A stretch of DNA of 64,000 nucleotides from positions 124,001 to 188,000 of the forward strand of contig NZ_JHVH01000003.1 of NCBI RefSeq assembly GCF_000620045.1, in the 5' to 3' direction. Below are positions 54,483 to 64,000 of this stretch, piece after piece (within the stretch, counting starts at the first letter, position 1; the number at the start of each line of letters is the position of its first letter). Below the pieces are notes generated by a model. That model made no database searches and was not told the DNA's origin. It was given only the letters and a program-made list of their open reading frames with translations. Source of the stretch: Halomonas halodenitrificans DSM 735. GTDB lineage: Bacteria > Pseudomonadota > Gammaproteobacteria > Pseudomonadales > Halomonadaceae. The position numbers and the translations under genes are program-made.

Positions 54483-54653
54483 ATGGCAGTTCAAAAGAAC
54501 CGCAAGACTCGTTCCACGCGTGGCATGCGTCGTAGCCACGACTCCCTGAGCGCCCCGGCCCTTTCCCAGGACAAGGAGACCGGTGCGACCCACCTGCGTC
54601 ACCATGTCTCTCCGGATGGCTTCTACCGTGGTCGCAAGGTCGTCGACGCGTAA
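54483..54653 (+). CDS. rpmF: 50S ribosomal protein L32
   Basis: This 56-residue basic protein begins [20 protein letters not shown] and ends [17 protein letters not shown], matching bacterial L32 of the cysteine-free type. The start is fixed by the GGAGTG site upstream (54471-54476). Position between yceD and plsX is conserved and ties lipid synthesis to ribosome supply. Confidence 0.97.
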   Translation: MAVQKNRKTRSTRGMRRSHDSLSAPALSQDKETGATHLRHHVSPDGFYRGRKVVDA

Positions 54654-54697
54654 GGCGACGACCCGACCGGTGGTAACCTCAGGCCTCTGACTCCTTG

Positions 54698-55759
54698 ATG
54701 CGAATCGCCATCGATACCATGGGAGGGGATCTCGGGCCTCGTGCCGCGGTACGCGGTGCCGCTGGGGCTGCCCTACAGGAGTCTCGTCTCGCGCTGAGTC
54801 TGTTTGGCCCCCGTGCCCGCCTCGAACGTGAGATTGCCAGCCTGCCGCGGCGCCTCGCCGCGGCCGGTTCGCGTTTGGAGGTTGTGGATGCTCCCGGTGA
54901 GATAGCCTCGGGGCTGCGTCCATCCGAAGCCCTGCGTCATGGCGGTGACACCAGCATGGCGCGGATGCTCGACTGCCTGGTGGCGGGAGATGCCCAGGCG
55001 GGTGTCAGCGGTGGCAATACCGGGGCCCTGATGGCACTGGGGCGGCGTGCCCTGGGAACGATAGCCGGCATTCCTCGCCCGGCGATCAGTACCGCGATCC
55101 CCACGCGTGAGCAGGGGCGCTGTTACCTGCTCGACCTGGGGGCCAACGTCGATGCCTCTGCCGACCGCCTGGTGGACTTCGCCCGCATGGGCGAGGCGAT
55201 GGCGCGGCATGTGGATGGGCTGGCGCGACCGCGGGTGGCGCTACTCAATATCGGCGTCGAGGGCATCAAGGGGACCGCCGGCGTCCGTCAGGCCGATGCG
55301 CGGCTGCGTGAACTGCCGGCGTTCGATTATCGCGGCTACGTCGAGGGCGACGGCATCTTCGCCGGCAATATCGACGTGGTGGTCTGCGATGGCTTTGTCG
55401 GCAATATCGTGCTCAAGGCCAGCGAAGGATTGGCGCGCATGCTGGTGGGCCGGGTTCAGGCCACCTTCGAGGCGCACTGGGGCAGTCGTCTGGTCGGCCT
55501 GCTGGCCAGGCCGGCGCTGCGTCGTCTGCGTGGCGAACTGGACCCCGTCCGCTACAACGGCGCCAGCCTGTTGGGGCTGGCGGGCATCGTGGTGAAGAGC
55601 CATGGTGGGTCCGATGCCGAGGGTTTTCGCTTTGCCGTGCTGCGCGCCGTGCAGGAGGTGGAGCATGATCTGCCTCGGCGTCTGGCGGGGGAGCTGGGCG
55701 GCGCTCGGCAGGACTCTACGTCTCGCGTCGGTGCGGCCGACGGGGATGAAAGGCAATAA
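54698..55759 (+). CDS. plsX: Phosphate acyltransferase PlsX
   Basis: PlsX makes acyl-phosphate from acyl-ACP for phospholipid synthesis. The 353-residue protein begins [21 protein letters not shown] and has [59 protein letters not shown] and [21 protein letters not shown] 54698 is preferred over the overlapping TTG. The next gene is fabD; fabH, present here in E. coli, is missing. Confidence 0.94.
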   Translation: MRIAIDTMGGDLGPRAAVRGAAGAALQESRLALSLFGPRARLEREIASLPRRLAAAGSRLEVVDAPGEIASGLRPSEALRHGGDTSMARMLDCLVAGDAQAGVSGGNTGALMALGRRALGTIAGIPRPAISTAIPTREQGRCYLLDLGANVDASADRLVDFARMGEAMARHVDGLARPRVALLNIGVEGIKGTAGVRQADARLRELPAFDYRGYVEGDGIFAGNIDVVVCDGFVGNIVLKASEGLARMLVGRVQATFEAHWGSRLVGLLARPALRRLRGELDPVRYNGASLLGLAGIVVKSHGGSDAEGFRFAVLRAVQEVEHDLPRRLAGELGGARQDSTSRVGAADGDERQ

Positions 55760-55776
55760 AAGCAAAGGTGACAAAG

Positions 55777-56736
55777 ATGACTCAACCGCTCGCCCTCGTG
55801 TTTCCCGGACAGGGATCTCAGCAGGTCGGCATGCTGCGTGAGCTTGCGGAGCGCTACAGCGTGGTGGGCACCACCTTCGAGGAGGCATCGGAGGCGCTCG
55901 GCTACGACCTCTGGCAGATCGTCCAGGAGGGACCCGCCGAGGCGCTCAATGCGACCGCCTGCACCCAGCCGGCACTGCTTGCCGCGAGCGTGGCGGTCTG
56001 GCGTATCTGGCAGGAGCTCGAGGGGCCGCGGCCCGACGCCATGGCCGGTCACAGCCTCGGCGAATACAGCGCCCTGGTGTGTGCCGGAGCGATGCCCTTT
56101 GCCGAGGGTGTCAGGCTGGTCAAACTGCGTGGTGAGGCGATGCAGTCGGCCGTGCCTGCCGGGCAGGGTGGCATGGCGGCGATTCTGGGTCTCGATGATG
56201 CCGTGGTGGAGCAGGCCTGTGCCGAGTCGGCCCAGGGCGATGTGGTCTCGGCGGTGAACTACAATGCCCCCGGCCAGGTAGTGATCGCCGGCAGCAAGGC
56301 GGCCGTCGAGCGGGCCATTGCGGCCTGTCAGGCGGCGGGGGCCAAGCGGGCCATGCCGCTGCCGGTCTCGGTGCCTTCCCACTGTGCCCTGATGGAGCCC
56401 GCCGCCGAGCAGCTGGCTGCCGCCATGGACGAGGTGGCGCTCAAGGTGCCGCGTTATACGGTGATCCAGAACGTCGATGCCCAGGCCCATGCCGACGTCG
56501 AGACCCTGCGCACACGACTGATCGAGCAGCTTTACCGCCCGGTGCGCTGGACCGCTTGTGTCGAGGCCATGAGCGAGCGGGGCGCCGACGTCTTTATCGA
56601 GTGCGGGCCGGGCAAGGTGCTGACCGGGCTTGGCAAGCGTATTGCCCGCGGCAGCAAGGGGCTCGCGGTCAATGATCCTGACAGTCTCGATGCCGCCCTG
56701 GAGCTGGCGCGCAGTGTGGCATCCAGCAACGGTTGA
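55777..56736 (+). CDS. fabD: Malonyl-CoA:ACP transacylase
   Basis: FabD transfers malonyl from CoA to ACP. The 319-residue protein has FPGQGSQ (10-15), the nucleophile motif GHSLGEYSA (Ser 93) and catalytic His 202 in VPSHCALMEPAA. ATG 55777 fits the family start (MTQPLALVFPGQGSQ); an in-frame GTG three codons earlier is possible. It starts 17 bp after plsX, in the same operon. Confidence 0.95.
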   Translation: MTQPLALVFPGQGSQQVGMLRELAERYSVVGTTFEEASEALGYDLWQIVQEGPAEALNATACTQPALLAASVAVWRIWQELEGPRPDAMAGHSLGEYSALVCAGAMPFAEGVRLVKLRGEAMQSAVPAGQGGMAAILGLDDAVVEQACAESAQGDVVSAVNYNAPGQVVIAGSKAAVERAIAACQAAGAKRAMPLPVSVPSHCALMEPAAEQLAAAMDEVALKVPRYTVIQNVDAQAHADVETLRTRLIEQLYRPVRWTACVEAMSERGADVFIECGPGKVLTGLGKRIARGSKGLAVNDPDSLDAALELARSVASSNG

Positions 56737-56766
56737 TCACTTTCCACAGGATAAGGCGTAACTTTC

Positions 56767-57510
56767 ATGACTAGTGAAACCAGAGTCGCCCTGGTCACCG
56801 GTGCCAGTCGCGGCATCGGCCGGGCCATTTCCCATGAGCTGGGTCGCCAGGGCCGCATCGTGATCGGCACGGCGACCACCGATGCCGGAGCCGAGAGAAT
56901 CGATGCCGATCTCAAGGCCCACGGGATCGAGGGCGCCGGAAGGTGTCTCGACGTGACCGATCCGGCCAGCGTCGATGCCGTGGTCAAGTCGATCGGCGAG
57001 GAGTTCGGCGCACCGACCATCCTCGTCAACAACGCCGGGATCACGCGAGACAACCTGTTGATGCGCATGAAGGAAGGGGAGTGGGACGATGTCGTCGACA
57101 CTAACCTGAAGTCGGTCTATCGTGTCAGCAAGGCCTGTCTGCGGGGCATGACCCGCGCCCGCTTCGGGCGTATCGTCAGCATCAGTTCGGTAGTGGCGAG
57201 CATGGGGAACCTGGGGCAGACCAACTATGCGGCCGCCAAGGCGGGCATGGAAGGCTTCACGCGAGCCCTGGCCCGTGAGGTGGCGTCGCGTGCGATTACC
57301 GTCAATGCGGTGGCCCCCGGCTTTATCGCCACGGACATGACCGAGGCTCTCCCCGAGCAGCAGCAGCAGGCCCTGCTTGACCAGATTCCGCTTTCACGCC
57401 TCGGTCAGCCCGAGGAGATCGCGGCCGCGGTGGGCTTTCTCACCGGCGAGACGGCCAGTTATATTACCGGCGAGATCGTGCATGTTAACGGCGGCATGAA
57501 CATGCGTTGA
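56767..57510 (+). CDS. fabG: 3-oxoacyl-ACP reductase
   Basis: FabG reduces 3-ketoacyl-ACP with NADPH in fatty acid elongation. The 247-residue short-chain dehydrogenase has the nucleotide motif [11 protein letters not shown] (about 12-22), [15 protein letters not shown], the Ser-Tyr-Lys triad in [23 protein letters not shown] and the C-terminal [15 protein letters not shown], the FabG-specific end. Confidence 0.95.
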   Translation: MTSETRVALVTGASRGIGRAISHELGRQGRIVIGTATTDAGAERIDADLKAHGIEGAGRCLDVTDPASVDAVVKSIGEEFGAPTILVNNAGITRDNLLMRMKEGEWDDVVDTNLKSVYRVSKACLRGMTRARFGRIVSISSVVASMGNLGQTNYAAAKAGMEGFTRALAREVASRAITVNAVAPGFIATDMTEALPEQQQQALLDQIPLSRLGQPEEIAAAVGFLTGETASYITGEIVHVNGGMNMR

Positions 57511-57529
57511 GAGGTGCCGGGACCGGTGG

Positions 57530-57556
57530 TTGCGCCGGCCCCGGGGGCTCTATACA
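57530..57556 (+). promoter_or_regulatory. Putative acpP promoter
   Basis: TTGCGC (57530-57535) and TATACA (57551-57556) with a 15-bp spacer (16 if the -35 is shifted by one) lie in the 133-bp gap before acpP. A separate acpP promoter is expected because ACP is needed in large amounts. Confidence 0.55.
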
Positions 57557-57643
57557 CTACCCCGCAGTTTCCGGCTTGCGGATCTGGAACCCCAAACGGC
57601 TGGTCATCTGGACGGCCAATGTGAACGACTGGAGTACGTCATA

Positions 57644-57877
57644 ATGAGCACCATCGAAGAGCGCGTTAAGAAGGTTGTGGCCGAGCGCCTGAACGTCAAG
57701 GAAGAGGACATCCAGAACAGTTCCTCCTTCACCGAAGATCTGGGCGCCGATTCCCTGGATACCGTCGAGCTGGTCATGGCGCTCGAGGAGGAGTTCGACA
57801 CCGAGATTCCCGACGAGGAAGCGGAGAAGATCACCACCGTCCAGGAAGCCATCGACTACGTTAACGCTCACCAGTAA
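57644..57877 (+). CDS. acpP: Acyl carrier protein
   Basis: This 77-residue acidic protein carries acyl chains on phosphopantetheine attached to Ser 37 in [30 protein letters not shown]. The N-terminus [15 protein letters not shown] is classic AcpP. ATG 57644 is chosen because the in-frame upstream reading runs through the promoter. A strong terminator follows. Confidence 0.97.
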   Translation: MSTIEERVKKVVAERLNVKEEDIQNSSSFTEDLGADSLDTVELVMALEEEFDTEIPDEEAEKITTVQEAIDYVNAHQ

Positions 57878-57940
57878 GCCTGGTGGCGGTCGATGCCGCT
57901 TGCTGATGCTCGGGGCCGGCCTCGCCGGAACGGCCCCACG

Positions 57941-57966
57941 AAAGCCGCCTCCAAGGGCGGCTTTTT
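57941..57966 (+). terminator. Intrinsic terminator after acpP
   Basis: A perfect 9-bp stem (AAAGCCGCC with GGCGGCTTT) around TCCAAG is followed by a T-run. It lies 64 bp after acpP; a second GC-rich hairpin (GGGGCCG/CGGCCCC, 57911-57936) precedes it. Confidence 0.88.
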
Positions 57967-58088
57967 CGCACCCGGACAACATGTCTGTGCTCTTCCAGGG
58001 CGGCATGTCGCAGGGAGAGTCGTTATAATGCGCCTGACTAAACGGCCCGGACGGGCCGTGATCATCCTGGATGCCTGGAGGAGCGTTG

Positions 58089-59327
58089 ATGACACGTAGA
58101 CGAGTAGTGGTGACGGGCCTGGGCCTGGTCACTCCGGTGGGGAATACCGTGGCAGAGAGCTGGGGCAATATCGTGTCCGGCAAGAGCGGTATCGCGCCCA
58201 TTGAGCATTTCGATGTCAGCGGCTTCAACACGCGCTTCGGCGGTTCGGTGAAGGACTTCGATATCAGTCCCTACCTGAACACCAAGGAAGCCCGCAAGAT
58301 GGACCTGTTCATCCAGTACGGCATGGCGGCCGGGGGGCAGGCGATCCAGGATGCCGGCATCGAGTGTACCGAGGAGAATGCTCAGCGTTTCGGTGTGGCC
58401 ATCGGTTCCGGCATCGGCGGGCTTCCGATGATCGAGCATAACCATAACGCCATGTTGAAGAGTGGGCCGCGGCGTATCTCGCCGTTCTTCGTGCCCGGCT
58501 CGATCATCAACATGATCTCCGGTAACCTGGCGATCCAGCATGGCTTCCGTGGTCCCAATATCGCGATCACCACCGCCTGCACCACCGGTACCCACAACAT
58601 CGGTTACAGCGCGCGGACCATCGCCTATGGTGATGCCGATGTGATGGTGTGTGGCGGCGCCGAGATGGCCACCACGCCGCTGGGGCTGGGCGGATTCTCG
58701 GCGGCCCGGGCACTCTCTACTCGCAATGATTCGCCGGAAGAGGCCAGTCGCCCCTGGGATCGCGACCGTGACGGCTTCGTGCTCTCCGACGGTGCGGGTG
58801 TGCTGGTGCTGGAGGAATTCGAGCATGCCAAGGCACGCGGGGCGACCATCTATGCGGAAGTGGCCGGCTTCGGCATGAGCGATGACGCCTACCACATGAC
58901 GTCCCCGCCCGAAGACGGCAGCGGCGCCGCCCTGTCCATGGCCAACGCCGTGCGCGATGCCGGCCTCGACCCGGCCTCGATCGATTATATCAATGCCCAC
59001 GGTACCTCCACGCCTGCGGGGGACCTGGCCGAGAGTCTGGCCGTGCAGCATGTGATGGGCGAGGCCGCCAGGTCGGTCGCCGTCAGTTCCACCAAGTCGA
59101 TGATCGGGCACCTGCTTGGAGCTGCGGGCGCCGTCGAGGCGGTGTTCTCGATTCTCGCAATCCGCGACCAGGTGGCGCCCCCCACCATCAACCTGGATAA
59201 CCCCCAGGAGGGCTGCGAGCTCGATTATGTGCCTCACACGGCTCGCGAGATGAAGATCGACGTGACCCTGTCGAACTCCTTCGGCTTCGGTGGCACCAAC
59301 GGCACCCTGGTCTTCACCAGGGTGTGA
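58089..59327 (+). CDS. fabF: 3-oxoacyl-ACP synthase II
   Basis: FabF condenses malonyl-ACP with acyl-ACP, favouring long and cis-unsaturated chains. The 412-residue protein has catalytic Cys 164 ([12 protein letters not shown]), His 304 ([11 protein letters not shown]) and His 341 ([18 protein letters not shown]). The ATG follows GGAGGAG. A perfect -10 (TATAAT, 58024-58029) upstream suggests separate transcription after the acpP terminator, though no clear -35 is present. Confidence 0.96.
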   Translation: MTRRRVVVTGLGLVTPVGNTVAESWGNIVSGKSGIAPIEHFDVSGFNTRFGGSVKDFDISPYLNTKEARKMDLFIQYGMAAGGQAIQDAGIECTEENAQRFGVAIGSGIGGLPMIEHNHNAMLKSGPRRISPFFVPGSIINMISGNLAIQHGFRGPNIAITTACTTGTHNIGYSARTIAYGDADVMVCGGAEMATTPLGLGGFSAARALSTRNDSPEEASRPWDRDRDGFVLSDGAGVLVLEEFEHAKARGATIYAEVAGFGMSDDAYHMTSPPEDGSGAALSMANAVRDAGLDPASIDYINAHGTSTPAGDLAESLAVQHVMGEAARSVAVSSTKSMIGHLLGAAGAVEAVFSILAIRDQVAPPTINLDNPQEGCELDYVPHTAREMKIDVTLSNSFGFGGTNGTLVFTRV

Positions 59328-59338
59328 GCGAGGGGCGC

Positions 59339-60151
59339 GTGAGCGAGCCGGCTAGCTGGCCCCTGGACGATCGCGGCGCCGCCTACGGTGACGGCCTCTT
59401 CGAGACCATCCTGATCAGGGACGGGCGGCCGCTACTCTGGGATGAGCACCTGGCACGCCTGGCGCGTGGCTGTCGGGTGCTGGGCATGCCGATGCCCGAC
59501 GAGCATGACCTGGCCCTGCCTTTGGCCGAGGCAGGGGCGGGGCTCGAGGTGCTCAAGCTGATGCTGACCCGGGGAAGTGGCGGTCGGGGCTATCGCCCGC
59601 CGGCCTCTCCCGCGCCGCGCCTGCGCTGGCGGCTGACCTCCTTCGCCCCGGATGCATCCCGCTGGCGGCTGGGCGTGAGGGTGCGGCATTGTCGCCTGCG
59701 CCTCGCGGGGCAGCCGCTCCTGGCCGGGATCAAGCATCTCAATCGCCTGGAAAACGTGCTCGCACGCCGCGAGTGGGGCGATGACGCCATCGCCGAGGGG
59801 CTGCTCAGCGATGAGGCGGGGCGCCTGGTCGAGGCGACCGCCATGAACCTCTTCTGGCGGCGCGCCGGCCGCCTGGAGACGCCTTCGCTCGCGCGTTGCG
59901 GGGTAGCGGGCACCCTGCGCGAGGCCTTGATGTCACGCGTCGAGATCCACGAGGTCGAGGCGGGGGACGAAGCGCTGGACGATGCCGAGGCCGTCTGGCT
60001 GGGCAATTCCGTACAGGGCATCTGGCCGGTTGTGCGCCTGGACGATATGTCGGGCAAGGTGTGCCGTCGCTGGACCCTCGGTGGCCTTCATCGTCACTTC
60101 CAGGCCGAGGCACACGGCGTGTTGGGGTATCCGACGCCTGACGCTTTCTGA
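59339..60151 (+). CDS. pabC: Aminodeoxychorismate lyase
   Basis: PabC releases 4-aminobenzoate and pyruvate from aminodeoxychorismate in folate synthesis. The 270-residue fold-type IV PLP enzyme has DRGAAYGDGLFETILI, the RGSGGRGY segment, the PLP Lys in GIKHLNRLENVLARREW and ATAMNLFWRR. Two GTG starts are possible: 59324, overlapping the fabF stop, and 59339, which has a GAGGGG site 5 nt upstream and is preferred. The pabC-mltG-tmk-holB order is conserved. Confidence 0.92.
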   Translation: MSEPASWPLDDRGAAYGDGLFETILIRDGRPLLWDEHLARLARGCRVLGMPMPDEHDLALPLAEAGAGLEVLKLMLTRGSGGRGYRPPASPAPRLRWRLTSFAPDASRWRLGVRVRHCRLRLAGQPLLAGIKHLNRLENVLARREWGDDAIAEGLLSDEAGRLVEATAMNLFWRRAGRLETPSLARCGVAGTLREALMSRVEIHEVEAGDEALDDAEAVWLGNSVQGIWPVVRLDDMSGKVCRRWTLGGLHRHFQAEAHGVLGYPTPDAF

Positions 60152-60166
60152 ATCGAGAGGACTCCA

Positions 60167-62993
<2,827 letters not shown>

Positions 62994-63038
62994 TGCGGGG
63001 CCCTGGCCCCCGTGCCCTATGCCCCGCAGGAGGAAGCC

Positions 63039-63374
63039 ATGGTGGCTCCGCAAGCGTTGTCACTGACGATCGAGGATACCCAGGCACTGTTCGCGGCCTA
63101 CATGCCGGCGCTCGAACGGGGCGGCATCTTCGTGCCCACTCGCGAGCGCCACGAACTGGGCCAGCAGATCCACCTGCTGCTGGTACTGCCTGGCGATTCC
63201 GACGCGATTCCCGTCACCGGAGAGGTCATCTGGGTCACGCCGGACGGCGCCTCGGGTGGGCGCCCGCCCGGGGTGGGAATTCATTTCAGCACGGCGGATT
63301 CGCTCACCCGCGACCGCATCGAGCGCCTGCTCGCCGGGCATCCCGACGACGGCACACCGACCCATACGCTCTGA
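63039..63374 (+). CDS. pilZ: Type IV pilus PilZ protein
   Basis: The 111-residue PilZ-domain protein has LSLTIEDTQALFAAYMPALERGGIFVPT, LLVLPGDSDAIPVTGEVIWVTP and GVGIHFS. It lies between holB and tatD, the same position as P. aeruginosa pilZ, which is needed for type IV pilus formation. Like that protein it lacks the RxxxR motif used for c-di-GMP binding, so it probably acts through protein contacts. ATG 63039 follows GGAGG. Confidence 0.9.
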   Translation: MVAPQALSLTIEDTQALFAAYMPALERGGIFVPTRERHELGQQIHLLLVLPGDSDAIPVTGEVIWVTPDGASGGRPPGVGIHFSTADSLTRDRIERLLAGHPDDGTPTHTL

Positions 63375-63413
63375 CGAGCGTTTCGCCATTCACTGTTTTC
63401 GGTATCTGACCGC

Positions 63414-64000
63414 ATGTTTGTTGACTCGCATTGCCATCTCGACCGTCTCGACCCCGCCACCCATGACGGGGACCTCGCCGCGACGCTGGACGCCGCCCGC
63501 GCACGCGGTGTGAAACAGTTCCTGGCCATCGGCGTCACCCTCGATGACCTGCCGGGAGTGGCCGCCATCGCGCGCGAGCATGATGACGTGGTGATCTCCG
63601 CCGGGGTCCATCCCTTGCACCGGCTAGACCAGGAGCCGAGCATCGCGGCCATCAAGGAGGGCGCCGAGCGCCATGGGGCGGTGGCCATCGGCGAGTGCGG
63701 TCTCGACTATCATTACCTGGAGAAGGCCCCGGACGAGGTGCCATCGCGAGAGGTGCAGCGCGAGCGCTTCCGGCGCCAGCTGGTCGCGGCCACCGAGCTC
63801 GAGTTGCCGGTGATCATTCATACCCGGGAGGCGCGTGACGAGACGCTGGCGCTGATCCGCGAGCATACCAATCCCGAGGTCGGTGGCGTGCTGCACTGCT
63901 TCACCGAGGATCTCGATATGGCGCGGGAGGCGGTACGCCACGGCTTCTATATCTCGCTTTCGGGGATCCTGACCTTTCATAGCGCCGAGTCGCTACGTGA
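63414..64000 (+). CDS. tatD: TatD family metal-dependent hydrolase, 3'-truncated by window edge
   Basis: The frame is open from ATG 63414 to the end of the window (195 codons of about 260). TatD-type proteins are TIM-barrel metal-dependent nucleases. The metal-binding motif DSHCHLDRLD is at the N-terminus, followed by SAGVHPLH, AIGECGLDYHY (metal-bridging Glu), PVIIHTREA and GGVLHCFTED. It follows pilZ by 39 bp. The holB-pilZ-tatD order supports a TatD/YcfH-type assignment. Confidence 0.92.
   Translation, partial: MFVDSHCHLDRLDPATHDGDLAATLDAARARGVKQFLAIGVTLDDLPGVAAIAREHDDVVISAGVHPLHRLDQEPSIAAIKEGAERHGAVAIGECGLDYHYLEKAPDEVPSREVQRERFRRQLVAATELELPVIIHTREARDETLALIREHTNPEVGGVLHCFTEDLDMAREAVRHGFYISLSGILTFHSAESLR

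Overview
The window is about 64 kb of GC-rich, densely packed chromosome from a gammaproteobacterium. Gene content and order suggest a Halomonas-like member of the Halomonadaceae: a phasin, a rhizobial-type glycerol ABC transporter, and an lpxK-kdsB-murB-rne-rluC-fab-holB-pilZ block ordered much as in Pseudomonas. The genus is inferred from these features and not shown by any marker gene. I see no rRNA, IS element, prophage or CRISPR array. Two genes are cut by the window: perM on the left and tatD on the right.

Left part (1-17.5 kb). perM-hda is followed by a small lipoprotein, a phasin divergent from fumC, and a 7-bp tandem repeat array. A membrane-anchored endonuclease/exonuclease/phosphatase-fold protein and a phosphonate-type ABC transporter (phnD-phnC-phnE-phnE) come next, with a histidine phosphatase divergent from them. 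The glycerol-3-phosphate genes glpD, glpR and glpK lie together, followed by two identical tRNA-Val(GAC) genes. A methionine cluster then holds a free-methionine-sulfoxide reductase and metQ-metI-metN. metN is preceded by a complete regulatory leader: a sigma70-type promoter, a SAM-II-like aptamer and an intrinsic terminator.

Middle part (17.9-35.8 kb). ribE is followed by a nucleobase salvage run (purine permease, apt, gpt, ung, upp). A six-gene glycerol ABC transporter (glpS-T-P-Q-U-V) follows; its promoter region shares a 14-bp element with the glpD promoter, so the two glycerol loci are probably co-regulated by GlpR. Then come uraA, the agmatine pathway pair aguB-aguA, a Sel1-repeat lipoprotein and a membrane GGDEF/EAL protein that overlaps it.

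Right part (35.8-64 kb). This is a conserved housekeeping block: lipoprotein export (lolC/E-type, lolD), DUF2062, comEC, lipid A and Kdo genes (msbA, lpxK, trm112-like, kdsB), a low-molecular-weight phosphatase, murB, rne on the opposite strand, rluC, a HAD phosphatase, sppA, yceF, yceD-rpmF, and the fatty-acid cluster plsX-fabD-fabG-acpP-fabF (without fabH), then pabC-mltG-tmk-holB-pilZ-tatD.

The most unusual signals are these: the SAM-II-like leader of metNIQ; reciprocal loss of ATPase motifs in GlpS and GlpT, predicting one active and one degenerate ATP site; a pair of inverted TGC-rich operators before the phasin; a 7-bp microsatellite; 15-bp in-frame minisatellites in three unrelated genes; short local duplications at several gene ends; and two copies of a dispersed palindromic repeat, one of which appears to encode the N-terminal extension of thymidylate kinase.
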